From: SELP01 sp035969385
GTDB lineage: Bacteria; Pseudomonadota; Alphaproteobacteria; Rhodobacterales; Rhodobacteraceae
Length of the DNA stretch: 64,000 nucleotides
Assembly (NCBI RefSeq): GCF_035969385.1
Contig: NZ_JAYKKJ010000008.1
Location: 62,001-126,000, forward strand
Direction of reading: 5' to 3'
Part shown: positions 24,219 to 33,347 of the stretch, piece after piece
Position numbering within the stretch: position 1 is the first letter of the stretch
Layout: each line of letters starts with the position of its first letter
Notes under the pieces: generated by a model
The model's input: the letters and a program-made list of their open reading frames with translations, nothing else
Databases searched by the model: none
What the model was told of the DNA's origin: nothing
Made by a program: the position numbers and the translations under genes

Positions 24219-24886
24219 TGTCCGAACAGCTGAGTTTCGATTGGCCGGCGCGGGTGGCGCTGGGGCGCGAGGACTTTTTCGTGTCCGAGGCCAATGCCCG
24301 CGCCTTTGCCACCGTCACCGCGCCCGACAGCTGGCCCGAGGGAAAGCTGGCCGTGGTCGGGCCAAAGGGATCGGGCAAGACCCATCTGGCCCGCGTCTTT
24401 GCACAGGCCAATGCGGCGATGATCCTGAACGCCGCCGATCTGACGCCCGCGAGCCCGCTGCCCGAGGCCCGCGCCGTCGTGATCGAGGATGTTGAACGAC
24501 TGTCCCCCGAGGCAGAGGAATGGTTGTTCCACCTGCACAACGCGTTGAAGGGCCGGGGTCGGTTGTTGCTGACCTCTGACCGGGCCCCGGCGCGCTGGCA
24601 ACTCGCTTTGCCCGATCTGGCCAGTCGGATGCAGGCCACCAACCTTGTCAGCATCGACGACCCCGATGACCGCCTGTTGTCGGCGGTGATCATGAAACAA
24701 TTCCAGGACCGGCAGATTGCCCCCTCACCGGGGTTGGCCGCCTATCTGGCCGCGCGGATCGAACGGTCCTTCGCTGCCGCCGCCGATGTGGTGGACCAGA
24801 TCGACCGCGCCGCGCTGGCCCGGTCCCGCAAGGTGAACGAGGCGCTGGCGCGCGAGGTTCTGGACAATACCCCCGATGCCGGATGA
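24218..24886 (+). CDS. hdaA: Hda-like DnaA-family regulator of replication initiation
   Basis: The 222-residue AAA+ protein starts MSEQLSFDWPARVALG; QLSFDW at the N terminus matches the clamp-binding motif that Hda proteins use to contact the DnaN sliding clamp. The P-loop is GPKGSGKTHLA (about residues 49-57) and Walker B is AVVIEDVE. The DnaA sensor region LLLTSDRAPARW and arginine-finger segment LPDLASRMQA follow. There is no DNA-binding domain IV, unlike DnaA. Hda with clamp-DNA stimulates ATP hydrolysis on DnaA after initiation. Its 3' end overlaps possible upstream starts of ppk1. Confidence 0.87.
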   Translation: MSEQLSFDWPARVALGREDFFVSEANARAFATVTAPDSWPEGKLAVVGPKGSGKTHLARVFAQANAAMILNAADLTPASPLPEARAVVIEDVERLSPEAEEWLFHLHNALKGRGRLLLTSDRAPARWQLALPDLASRMQATNLVSIDDPDDRLLSAVIMKQFQDRQIAPSPGLAAYLAARIERSFAAAADVVDQIDRAALARSRKVNEALAREVLDNTPDAG

Positions 24887-24929
24887 AATGGGTCATACCC
24901 CTGTCACATTTTTGGGCCAGACCCCGCGC

Positions 24930-27098
24930 ATGACCTATGCAGACTTCCTAGAAGCACCCTTTCCCGACCCGGTAGAGATGGACATCGACAAGACCGGTCC
25001 GTCGCGGTTCTACAACCGTGAAATGTCGTGGCTTGGGTTCAACTGGCGAGTGCTGGAAGAGGCCGAGAACCCGCGTGTGCCGCTTCTGGAACGGCTGCGG
25101 TTCCTGTCGATTTCGGCCACCAATCTGGACGAGTTCTATACCGTCCGGGTCGCGGGTCTGCGGGAACTGGCCCATGCGGGCAATACCACGCCCGCGCTGG
25201 ACGGGTTGACCCCGGCGGAGCAGCTGATCCTGATCGACCATGATGCCCGCCGCCTGCTGGGGCGTCAGCAGCAGGTGTTCCGGGCCCTGATGGATGAAAT
25301 GCGCGTAGAGCGGATAACCCTCCTGTCGCGCGACGACCTGTCAAAGGATGATCTGGCCCATCTGGACGAGGTGTTCCTGAACCGCGTCTTCCCGGTCCTG
25401 TCGCCGCTGGCCGTGGACCCGGCGCACCCCTTCCCGTTCATCCCGAACGAGGGCTTTGCGCTTGCGCTGCAACTGGAACGCAGCGCCGACAAGCGACCCC
25501 TGCGTGCACTGTTGCCCGTGCCGCAGCAGATCGACCGGTTCATCGCCCTGCCGACGGACGGGGGCCACCGGTTCCTGCCGTTGGAAGAACTGCTGCTGCT
25601 GCATCTGGGCCAGTTGTTCCCGGGCTACAAGGTGAAGGGCCACTGCGCTTTCCGCGTTCTTCGCGACAGCGATCTGGAGGTCGAGGACGAGGCCGAGGAC
25701 CTTGTCCGCGAGTTCGAGGTGGCGCTGAAACGTCGCCGCCGGGGCGAGGTGGTGCGGATGAAACTGTCCGCCGATGCGCCGCCCGCGCTGAAATCCATGA
25801 TCATGGAAGAACTGCCGGTGACCGAGGAAGAGGTTGTCGAGGTTGACGGGCTGATCGGGCTGGCGGATCTGAAGGAACTGGTGTTGGACGACCGGCCCGA
25901 CCTTCTGTGGCCGCCCTATGCGCCGCGCGTGCCGGAACGGGTGCAGGACCACGATGGCGACATGTTCGCGGCGATCCGTCAGAAGGACATGCTGCTGCAC
26001 CATCCCTATGAAACCTTCGACATGGTGATCCGGTTCCTGCATCAGGCGGCCCGCGACCCGGACGTGGTGGCGATCAAGCAGACGCTCTACCGGACGTCGA
26101 AAAATTCGCCCATCGTCGATGCCCTCTGCGAGGCGGCCGAAGACGGCAAATCCGTCACCGCGCTGGTCGAGTTGAAGGCCCGGTTTGACGAGGCCGCCAA
26201 TATTCGCCAGTCCCGGCGGCTGGAACGGGCCGGGGCGCATGTCGTCTATGGCTTCACTCAGTATAAAACCCACGCCAAGATCAGCACCGTGGTCCGGCGC
26301 GAGGGTGACCAGTTGGTGACCTATACCCATTACGGCACCGGCAACTATCACCCGATCACCGCCCGGATTTACACCGACCTGTCGTTCTTTACCTGCGACG
26401 CCGCGCTGGGGCGCGATGCGACGAAGGTGTTCAACTATCTGTCGGGCTATGCGCAGCCGGATACGCTGGAAAACCTCGCGATTTCACCGATCAGCATGAA
26501 ACCCCGGTTGATCGAGATGATCCGGGCCGAGGCCGCCAACGCCCGCGCCGGAAAACCCGCCGCGATCTGGGCCAAGATGAACAGCCTGATCGAAGAAGAC
26601 GTGATCGACGCGCTTTATGCGGCCAGTCAGGACGGGGTGAAGATCAGCCTTGTGGTTCGTGGCATCTGCGGATTGCGGCCGGGGGTGAAGGGCCTGTCGG
26701 AAAATATCCGGGTGAAATCCATCGTTGGCCGGTTCCTTGAACACAGCCGTATCGTCTGTTTCGCCAATGGTTCGGACCTGCCGTCGAAAAAGGCGCGGGT
26801 GTTCATTTCGTCGGCCGACTGGATGGGCCGGAACCTGAACCGCCGGGTCGAAACGCTGGTCGAGATCACCAATGCGACCGTGAAGGCCCAGATCGTCAGC
26901 CAGATCATGGCCGCGAACCTGCATGACGTGGCGCAAAGCTGGGTGATGGGGCCGGATGGGTCATTCACCCGCGCCGAGGTTCCGGAATCCGGTTTTGCCT
27001 TCAACTGCCACCGGTTCTTCATGGAAAACCCCTCACTGTCCGGGCGGGGGTCCGCCGGGGCAAAGGACGTGCCGCAACTGACCCATACCGAGGATTAG
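24930..27098 (+). CDS. ppk1: Polyphosphate kinase 1
   Basis: PPK1 makes polyphosphate from ATP at the membrane. The 722-residue version starting MTYADFLEAPFPDPVEM is preferred; ATGs at 24876 and 24888 would extend it by 14-18 residues into hda and no start has a clear ribosome-binding site. The N domain has SRFYNREMSWLGFNWRVLEEA and ISATNLDEFYTVRVAGL. The catalytic half shows ALVELKARFDEAANI, the autophosphorylated histidine in YKTHAKI and the second histidine in FLEHSRIVCFANG. Length matches the family. It may share a transcript with perM and hda. Confidence 0.95.
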   Translation: MTYADFLEAPFPDPVEMDIDKTGPSRFYNREMSWLGFNWRVLEEAENPRVPLLERLRFLSISATNLDEFYTVRVAGLRELAHAGNTTPALDGLTPAEQLILIDHDARRLLGRQQQVFRALMDEMRVERITLLSRDDLSKDDLAHLDEVFLNRVFPVLSPLAVDPAHPFPFIPNEGFALALQLERSADKRPLRALLPVPQQIDRFIALPTDGGHRFLPLEELLLLHLGQLFPGYKVKGHCAFRVLRDSDLEVEDEAEDLVREFEVALKRRRRGEVVRMKLSADAPPALKSMIMEELPVTEEEVVEVDGLIGLADLKELVLDDRPDLLWPPYAPRVPERVQDHDGDMFAAIRQKDMLLHHPYETFDMVIRFLHQAARDPDVVAIKQTLYRTSKNSPIVDALCEAAEDGKSVTALVELKARFDEAANIRQSRRLERAGAHVVYGFTQYKTHAKISTVVRREGDQLVTYTHYGTGNYHPITARIYTDLSFFTCDAALGRDATKVFNYLSGYAQPDTLENLAISPISMKPRLIEMIRAEAANARAGKPAAIWAKMNSLIEEDVIDALYAASQDGVKISLVVRGICGLRPGVKGLSENIRVKSIVGRFLEHSRIVCFANGSDLPSKKARVFISSADWMGRNLNRRVETLVEITNATVKAQIVSQIMAANLHDVAQSWVMGPDGSFTRAEVPESGFAFNCHRFFMENPSLSGRGSAGAKDVPQLTHTED

Positions 27099-27171
27099 CC
27101 CAGTCGCACAAAGGCTGCGCCCGCCCTTGGGGCGGGACGGGCGCGGCCCGGGCTGGCCGTCCGCGTCAAGG

Positions 27172-27201
27172 AAAAGCCCCCGCCGCTGTCGCGCCGGGGG
27201 C
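27172..27201 (-). terminator. Terminator of the 5'-nucleotidase gene
   Basis: On the minus strand GCCCCCG (27195-27201) pairs with CGGGGGC (27176-27182) and is followed by TTTTCC, about 24 bases after the stop at 27225. Confidence 0.65.
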
Positions 27202-27224
27202 CTGCTTCGCTTCTGATAAGTGGA

Positions 27225-28790
27225 TCAGTTGCCGGTGATGGTGATCCGCCCGTCAAGGTAGGGGGTATAGGGCGCGTTCGCGGCAAGGTATTCCGCCGTC
27301 ACATCGGCCAGATCGGGGCCGAAGTCATAGGCGTTCATTGCGTCGCGGAACATGCCGTATCCATCCCCGCCGTTGCGGACATAGTTGTTGGACACCAGAC
27401 CATAGGTCGCGGCCAGATCAATCGGCGCACCACCGACCATCACGTCGGACACCCGGCTGCCCGGTTCCTTGGACAGGTCCACGGTGAACGTGATCCCGGC
27501 CACCTGCGGGAAGCGGCCTGCGCCCTCTTCCACCTGGCTGACCCCGTTTTCCAGCGCGGCAACGACGGTTTCGCCGGTCACCTGGAAGGTGGACAGGGTG
27601 TTCTGGAACGGCAGAACGGTCAGCACCTCGCCCATGGTCACCGGACCCGCGTCGATCGAGGCGCGAAGCCCGCCGCCGTTGGCGATGGCAATCTGGATGC
27701 CCTGATCGGCCACACGGTCAAGCATGGCATCGGCGACAAGGTTGCCCATCTGGCATTCCACCGCGCGGCAGAAGGACCGGTCGCCTTCAATCGCGGCAGA
27801 GGCTTCGGCCACGACACGGTTGCGGACCTCTTCCAAGGGCGCGGCCAGTTCGCTGATCCGGGCGACGGTCGCCTCGTCCTCGTGCACGGCACCATCCATG
27901 ATGATCGGCGCGCCCGAGGCTTCGGTGATGTTGCCCTCGTCATCGAAAGTAACGTTCAACTCGCCCAAGAATTTGCCATAGGCATAGGCCTGCACGATGG
28001 CCGTATTGCCGACCATGGTCGGATAGGGGCCTTCGGCGTCCTCGTCATCCGAATGCAGATAGGTGTTGGTGTGCCCGCCGACGATCACATCGACGCCGGT
28101 CGTGTTTTCGGCCACGCGGATGTCGGTGGCATAGCCCGAATGGGACAGGACGATGATCTTGTTCACGCCCTCGGCGGTCAGCCTGTCCACCTCGGCCTGC
28201 ACGGCATCGACCGGATCGGTGAAGATCACGTTGGGGCCGGGGCTGGCCAGTTCATCGGTGTCCTGCGGCGTCAGGCCGATCAGGCCAAGCCGTTCGCCGC
28301 CCCGTTCGATAATGACCGATTTCTGCAGCGTGTCGGCCAGCAGCTCTTCGCCCGAGAAGTCGGCGTTGGACATCAGCACCGGGAAATTCACGCTGTCCAT
28401 GAAGCCGCGCAGAACCTCGGGGCCGTCGTCGAATTCGTGGTTGCCCACGGTCATCGCGTCATAGCCCAGCTTGTTCATAAACTCGGCGGCCATCGCGCCC
28501 TTGTAGTAGGTATAGAACAGCGTGCCCTGGAACTGGTCGCCGCCATCGAACAGGACCGAGTTGTTGGACCGTGCCCGGGCTTCTTCGATCGCGGTCACAA
28601 GACGGGCGGTGCCGCCAAAGCATTCGCCCGCGGCGTTGTCTTCTGCCGAACAGCCCGAATCGAACCGCGAAATCGGTTCAAAGCGCGCGTGAAAATCGTT
28701 GGTGTGCAGAATGGTCAGCGAATAATCGGCCATCGCCGCACCCGCGCCCAGCACGACGGCGGCAGAGCTGGTGAGTAGAGTCTTGAGCAT
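27225..28790 (-). CDS. Periplasmic 5'-nucleotidase / metallophosphatase (UshA-like)
   Basis: The 521-residue protein has a Sec signal peptide (MLKTLLTSSAAVVLGAGAAMA) and then the calcineurin-type metal motifs LTILHTNDFHARFEP, FDGGDQFQGTLFY, VGNHEFDDGPE, VLSHSGYATD and VGGHTNTYL. The C-terminal 5'-nucleotidase domain shows IANGGGLRASIDAGPVTMGE and NNYVRNGGDGYGMF. It should hydrolyse nucleotides or UDP-sugars in the periplasm and recover phosphate and nucleosides. AAGGGGGGC precedes the ATG. It stands alone, convergent with ppk1. Confidence 0.93.
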   Translation of the reverse strand: MLKTLLTSSAAVVLGAGAAMADYSLTILHTNDFHARFEPISRFDSGCSAEDNAAGECFGGTARLVTAIEEARARSNNSVLFDGGDQFQGTLFYTYYKGAMAAEFMNKLGYDAMTVGNHEFDDGPEVLRGFMDSVNFPVLMSNADFSGEELLADTLQKSVIIERGGERLGLIGLTPQDTDELASPGPNVIFTDPVDAVQAEVDRLTAEGVNKIIVLSHSGYATDIRVAENTTGVDVIVGGHTNTYLHSDDEDAEGPYPTMVGNTAIVQAYAYGKFLGELNVTFDDEGNITEASGAPIIMDGAVHEDEATVARISELAAPLEEVRNRVVAEASAAIEGDRSFCRAVECQMGNLVADAMLDRVADQGIQIAIANGGGLRASIDAGPVTMGEVLTVLPFQNTLSTFQVTGETVVAALENGVSQVEEGAGRFPQVAGITFTVDLSKEPGSRVSDVMVGGAPIDLAATYGLVSNNYVRNGGDGYGMFRDAMNAYDFGPDLADVTAEYLAANAPYTPYLDGRITITGN

Positions 28791-28913
28791 AATTTGCCCC
28801 CCTTGTTGGTTGTTATCAGCCGATGCTGACGAGAGTTTACCGAAGAGTCAAAGGTTGTCTTTCGGCCTGACCTAACGTCGGCATGTAACGGTCGTTTGAC
28901 GGTGCCGGGGCGC

Positions 28914-30251
28914 TTATTCTTGCGCCGCCGCCCCCTGTTCGCCGCCCAGCATCCGCACCTCGCGCTGCGGGAAGGGGATGGATATCCCGTTCTCCTGAAA
29001 CGCATCCCAAAGCGCGAGGTAGACATTGCCCCGGATATTGGTCAGCCCGCCGGTCGGGTCGCTTATCCAGAACCGCAGCACATAGTCGACGCTGCTGTCG
29101 CCAAAGCCCACGATATGGCAGACGGTCTTCTGGCTGGTTAGCACCCTGTCCACGCTTTCCGCCGCCGCAATCGCGATCCTCCGCACGTCATGCGGGCTGT
29201 CGGCGTAGGAGGTGCCGAAGTGGATATCCAGCCGGACGAAATCGTTGGAATGGGACCAGTTCACCACTTGCCCGGTGATCAGGTCTTCGTTCGGGATCAG
29301 GTACTCGCGCCCATCGCGCGTGGTGATCGACACATAGCGCGCGCCCAACGTGTTGATCCAGCCAAAGGTGTCGCCCAGCGAAATGACGTCACCGGGTTTG
29401 ATCGACTTGTCCAGCAGCAGGATCACGCCGGACACGAGGTTCGACACCACCTTTTGCAGGCCGAAGCCAAGGCCCACACCGATGGCCCCCGACAGGACCG
29501 CAAGCCCGGTCAGGTCCACGCCCACGGCTTTCAACCCGATAAAGAAGGCCGCGCCATAAAGGACAAGCTGCACGAACTTGATCGTCAGCACCCGCATCGA
29601 CGGGGACAGGTCGGTGTTGCTTTGCAACCGGGCCGAGGTGGTCCGCGACAGCACCCGCGCCCCGAAGAACAGGATGCCGATCACGATCACCGCCTGAAGG
29701 ATGATCCAGACGGACAGGCGCATTCCCCCGATCTCGACCGCGAGGCTGTCCAACACCTGTTCGGCCTCGGTCGTCAGGTTCAGGATACGCAGGGTGATCC
29801 AGACCCAGGCCCCATAGCGCACGACCGCCCGCAGGAAAGCATTGGAAATCAGCCGGGTCGCAAAAGCCACCACAAGCCACGCAAGCGCAAGGTTCGCCAC
29901 GATCGCCAGAAGATAGGACCGCGAAGGCCAAGTGACCTCGCGCATGATCGCGACGGTCACCCAAGCCAAGACAACGAACAGGATCAGCCGCAGCCGGTTG
30001 CGCACCACCAGAAGGACCCGCAGCCGCCACTTGGGCCAGCCTTCGCGGGTCCGCAGCCATTCGGTCACGCGGGGTTCGATGATCCGGGCAATGACATGGG
30101 CGGCAATCAGCAGCCCAACCGCGATCAGAACCTGATAGGCGTTCCACGGCCGCAGCAGGCTTTCGGCGAAGTCCATCGCCCGTTCCCAAAGCCCCTGCCC
30201 GATCTGGACCACATCCCCGGCAGACCCGGGCGTTTCGACCTCTTGTTCCAT
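28914..30251 (-). CDS. MscS-family mechanosensitive channel, 445 aa
   Basis: The start MEQEVETPGSAGDVVQIG is preceded by GGAGGGCGC; the ATG nine codons earlier has none. About five or six hydrophobic segments precede the channel pore helix AIGVGLGFGLQKVVSNLVSG. The cytoplasmic beta domain follows, with IKPGDVISLGDTFGWINTLGARY and TTRDGREYLIPNEDLITGQVVNW, then the alpha/beta C-terminal domain. The extra N-terminal helices make it larger than E. coli MscS (286 aa). It releases solutes on osmotic downshock. A second MscS gene is at 48095. Confidence 0.92.
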   Translation of the reverse strand: MEQEVETPGSAGDVVQIGQGLWERAMDFAESLLRPWNAYQVLIAVGLLIAAHVIARIIEPRVTEWLRTREGWPKWRLRVLLVVRNRLRLILFVVLAWVTVAIMREVTWPSRSYLLAIVANLALAWLVVAFATRLISNAFLRAVVRYGAWVWITLRILNLTTEAEQVLDSLAVEIGGMRLSVWIILQAVIVIGILFFGARVLSRTTSARLQSNTDLSPSMRVLTIKFVQLVLYGAAFFIGLKAVGVDLTGLAVLSGAIGVGLGFGLQKVVSNLVSGVILLLDKSIKPGDVISLGDTFGWINTLGARYVSITTRDGREYLIPNEDLITGQVVNWSHSNDFVRLDIHFGTSYADSPHDVRRIAIAAAESVDRVLTSQKTVCHIVGFGDSSVDYVLRFWISDPTGGLTNIRGNVYLALWDAFQENGISIPFPQREVRMLGGEQGAAAQE

Positions 30252-30512
30252 GCGCCCTCCGTTCGGTCCACCATGCACCGGCCCCGGACGCCGGGCAAGC
30301 GCAAGCCGCCTGTTCAGCGCCCTTGCGGGACTCGGGCAAGGGGTATATCTGCGCTGTCATGAAACAGGTTTTCGATATGGACGACCGCGCCCGCCTGCCC
30401 TGGCGGTTCTTCGGCGCGACGCACACGGTCCTCGCCCGTCTATGATGACGGTGCGTGCCCATTGGGGCACCCTGTTCGCACGACCCATTTTCTTTGCATG
30501 AAAGAGGACACC

Positions 30513-31916
30513 ATGTCCGGCAAGACGCTCTACGATAAAATCTGGGATGCCCACGTCGCCCATGAGGCCGAGGACGGCACCTGCCTTCTGTATATCGACC
30601 GCCACCTTGTGCACGAGGTGACCAGCCCGCAGGCCTTTGAAGGGCTGCGCATGGCAGGCCGCCCGGTGCGCCGCCCCGATCAGACCATCGCGGTGCCCGA
30701 TCACAACGTGCCCACCACGCTGGGCCGGGAAAACCCCGACCAGATGACCGAAGACAGCCGCATTCAGGTGGCCGCGCTTGACAAGAACGCGAAGGATTTC
30801 GGCATCCATTACTACCCGGTGACCGACGTGCGTCAGGGCATCGTGCACATCGTCGGTCCGGAACAGGGCTGGACCCTGCCCGGCATGACAGTGGTCTGCG
30901 GCGACAGCCACACCGCCACCCACGGCGCATTCGGCGCGCTGGCCCACGGGATCGGCACCTCGGAAGTGGAACATGTTCTGGCCACCCAGACCCTGATCCA
31001 GAAGAAATCCAAGAACATGAAGGTCGAGATCACCGGCAAGCTGCGCCCCGGTGTGACAGCCAAGGACATCACCCTGTCCGTCATCGGCGCGACCGGAACC
31101 GCGGGCGGCACCGGCTATGTCATCGAATACTGCGGTGAAGCGATCCGCGACTTGTCGATGGAAGGCCGGATGACCGTCTGCAACATGGCGATCGAAGGCG
31201 GCGCCCGCGCCGGTCTGATCGCGCCCGACGAAAAGACCTTTGCCTATGTGCAGGGCCGCCCCCACGCCCCGAAAGGCGCCCAGTACGAGGCCGCGCTGGC
31301 GTGGTGGAAGACCCTCTATTCCGATGACGACGCCCATTGGGACAAGGTCATCACCATCAAAGGCGAAGACATCGCGCCCGTCGTCACCTGGGGCACTTCG
31401 CCCGAGGACGTGCTGCCGATCACCGATGTGGTCCCCGCGCCCGAGAGCTTCTCTGGCGGCAAGGTCGAGGCCGCCCGCCGTTCCATCGAATACATGGGCC
31501 TGACGCCGGGCCAGAAGCTGTCGGACATCGAGATCGACACCGTCTTTATCGGCTCCTGCACCAATGGCCGGATCGAAGACCTGCGCGCCGCGGCCGAGAT
31601 CCTCAAGGGCAAGAAGATCAAGGTCAAACGCGCCATGGTCGTCCCCGGGTCCGGCCTTGTCCGCGCCCAGGCCGAGGAAGAGGGGCTTGCCGATATCTTC
31701 AAGGAAGCCGGGTTCGAATGGCGGATGGCCGGCTGTTCCATGTGCCTTGCCATGAACCCCGACCAGCTGTCCGAGGGCGAGCGCTGCGCCTCCACCTCGA
31801 ACCGCAACTTCGAAGGGCGTCAGGGCTATAAGGGGCGCACGCACCTCGTCAGCCCGGCCATGGCCGCGGCCGCGGCGCTAACCGGCAGGCTGACTGATGT
31901 TCGCGAGATGATGTAG
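30513..31916 (+). CDS. leuC: 3-isopropylmalate dehydratase large subunit
   Basis: LeuC with LeuD isomerises 2-isopropylmalate to 3-isopropylmalate in leucine synthesis. The 467-residue protein starts MSGKTLYDKIWDAHVAHEAE after AAAGAGGA. It shows the aconitase-type features DHNVPTT, VCGDSHTATHGAFG and the three 4Fe-4S cysteines in GSCTNGRIEDL and GCSMCLAMNPDQL. It is followed after seven bases by a barstar-like gene and then leuD, so leuC and leuD are separated by a foreign-looking gene. The gap upstream (30252-30512) contains a 28-codon frame of doubtful meaning. Confidence 0.97.
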   Translation: MSGKTLYDKIWDAHVAHEAEDGTCLLYIDRHLVHEVTSPQAFEGLRMAGRPVRRPDQTIAVPDHNVPTTLGRENPDQMTEDSRIQVAALDKNAKDFGIHYYPVTDVRQGIVHIVGPEQGWTLPGMTVVCGDSHTATHGAFGALAHGIGTSEVEHVLATQTLIQKKSKNMKVEITGKLRPGVTAKDITLSVIGATGTAGGTGYVIEYCGEAIRDLSMEGRMTVCNMAIEGGARAGLIAPDEKTFAYVQGRPHAPKGAQYEAALAWWKTLYSDDDAHWDKVITIKGEDIAPVVTWGTSPEDVLPITDVVPAPESFSGGKVEAARRSIEYMGLTPGQKLSDIEIDTVFIGSCTNGRIEDLRAAAEILKGKKIKVKRAMVVPGSGLVRAQAEEEGLADIFKEAGFEWRMAGCSMCLAMNPDQLSEGERCASTSNRNFEGRQGYKGRTHLVSPAMAAAAALTGRLTDVREMM

Positions 31917-31923
31917 CAGACTT

Positions 31924-32433
31924 ATGGGCACGACCGCGATCCATAACCGCGCCGACTGGCCATTCATCCAGGATGGTGCTGTCACGCTGTTTCTGAAACA
32001 GCAAGTGCTGGACGCGGCGATCGAGGCTGTCCGCGATGAAGGTTATTCGGTTCACCGAATTGACTGCGGTCGCGAGGACACGATGATGCGGGACCTGTCC
32101 CACGCACTTCGGTGGGAAAAGCAGTTCGGCTACGAGCCGGACAGCCTCAACCTCGATGCCCTGAACGATGCGTTGTGTGGTGAACCCTGTGATGAGCGGC
32201 CCAAGCTCCTGTTGGTGCTTGATCGTTTCGCAGGCTTCCGCAAGCGAGGCGCCGACACGGCAACGGCAATGCTCGACATCATCGAATATCAGTCACGCAA
32301 TCATCTTCTTTTCGGAAATCGGCTTCTGGCCTTCGTCAGGACGAATAATCCCAACACACATATCGAAGGGCTTGGCGGACGCGCCGCCCAATGGAACAAG
32401 AAAGAGTGGCTCATGAAGTCACGTGGAGTCTGA
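31924..32433 (+). CDS. Barstar-like (barnase-inhibitor family) protein between leuC and leuD
   Basis: The 169-residue product aligns by eye with barstar: SVHRIDCGRED, then FGYEPDSLNLDALNDAL, a strand LLLVLDRFAGF, a helix TATAMLDIIEYQSRNHLLFG and the last strand RLLAFVRT. The NLDALND segment keeps both aspartates (residues 78 and 82) that in barstar (Asp35, Asp39) contact barnase. Extra residues occur at both ends. Barstar binds and blocks the RNase barnase. No barnase or toxin gene is in the window. The coding sequence is visibly less GC-rich than leuC/leuD and lacks a clear ribosome-binding site, so acquisition by transfer is plausible. Confidence 0.65.
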   Translation: MGTTAIHNRADWPFIQDGAVTLFLKQQVLDAAIEAVRDEGYSVHRIDCGREDTMMRDLSHALRWEKQFGYEPDSLNLDALNDALCGEPCDERPKLLLVLDRFAGFRKRGADTATAMLDIIEYQSRNHLLFGNRLLAFVRTNNPNTHIEGLGGRAAQWNKKEWLMKSRGV

Positions 32434-32437
32434 ACAC

Positions 32438-33043
32438 ATGGATAAATTCACCAAACTCACCGGGATCGCGGCGCCGATGCCGCTGGTCAATATCGACACC
32501 GACATGATCATCCCCAAGGTCTTCCTCAAGACGATCAAGCGGTCGGGCCTTGGCGTGAACCTGTTCGACGAGATGCGCTATGACCGGCAGGGCAACGAGA
32601 TCGAAGATTTCGTGCTGAACAAGCCCGCCTATCGCGATGCGCAGATCCTTGTTGCGGGCGACAACTTTGGCTGTGGCTCGTCGCGGGAACACGCCCCTTG
32701 GGCGCTCTTGGATTTCGGCATCCGCTGCGTGATCTCGACCAGCTTTGCCGACATCTTCTATAACAACTGCTTCAAGAACGGCATTCTGCCGATCGTCCTG
32801 CCGCAGGAAGATGTGGACAAGCTGATGGACGACGCAGAGCGGGGCGCGAATGCGACCGTGACCGTCGATCTGGAAAACCAAACCATCACCGGCCCCGACG
32901 GCGGCGAGATCGCGTTCGAGGTTGATCCCTGGCGCAAGCATTGCCTGCTGAACGGGCTGGACGATATCGGTCTGACGCTGGAAAAAGGCGCCTCGATCGA
33001 CGCCTATGAGGCGAAGATGGCGCAGGACCGTCCCTGGGTCTGA
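32438..33043 (+). CDS. leuD: 3-isopropylmalate dehydratase small subunit
   Basis: The 201-residue protein starts MDKFTKLTGIAAPMPLVNID with GGAG nine bases upstream. It has the swivelling-domain signature DTDMIIPKVFLKTIKRSG, the substrate loop DNFGCGSSREHAPWALLDFG and TSFADIFYNNCFKNGILPI. It pairs with LeuC. The start lies four bases after the barstar-like stop, so all three genes are probably on one transcript. A strong terminator follows at 33075. leuB is 4.2 kb downstream, separated by four unrelated genes. Confidence 0.96.
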   Translation: MDKFTKLTGIAAPMPLVNIDTDMIIPKVFLKTIKRSGLGVNLFDEMRYDRQGNEIEDFVLNKPAYRDAQILVAGDNFGCGSSREHAPWALLDFGIRCVISTSFADIFYNNCFKNGILPIVLPQEDVDKLMDDAERGANATVTVDLENQTITGPDGGEIAFEVDPWRKHCLLNGLDDIGLTLEKGASIDAYEAKMAQDRPWV

Positions 33044-33074
33044 TTTCCCAAGGCAATGGTGTCAATTCTAAGGG

Positions 33075-33105
33075 CCGCCCCGGGTTTCCGGGGCGGTTCT
33101 TGTTT
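33075..33105 (+). terminator. Terminator of the leuC-leuD operon
   Basis: CCGCCCCGG-GTTT-CCGGGGCGG forms a perfect 9-bp stem followed by TTCTTGTTT, 31 bases after the leuD stop. Confidence 0.85.
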
Positions 33106-33347
33106 ACCATGTGCCGCATTTTCCAACATTTTGCCCGTTTATCAGGCGCATTTCGAAGCCTAGGCGCGGGCCGCCCTATCTGGTGGCGAACCCCCAAACT
33201 CCACACCGCATCTTGTGGCTGAAAACAGGGCACCATTCTAAGGCTTTGAAATGGTTGCATTCCGGCACCAGTTTCGCCGCAAAACCGCCCCAGTTCCACG
33301 GTCAGTTGACCCATCACTTGCTGACCAATCGGAATCTGGGCAAAATC
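33106..33347. other. Spacer between the leu terminator and the membrane-protein gene
   Basis: A frame is open through this stretch in phase with the gene at 33348, but its residues (PRRGPPYLVANPQTPHRIL) show no conserved pattern and there is no ribosome-binding site at 33111. I read it as a 5' region holding the promoter of the downstream gene, with no other feature seen. Confidence 0.45.
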
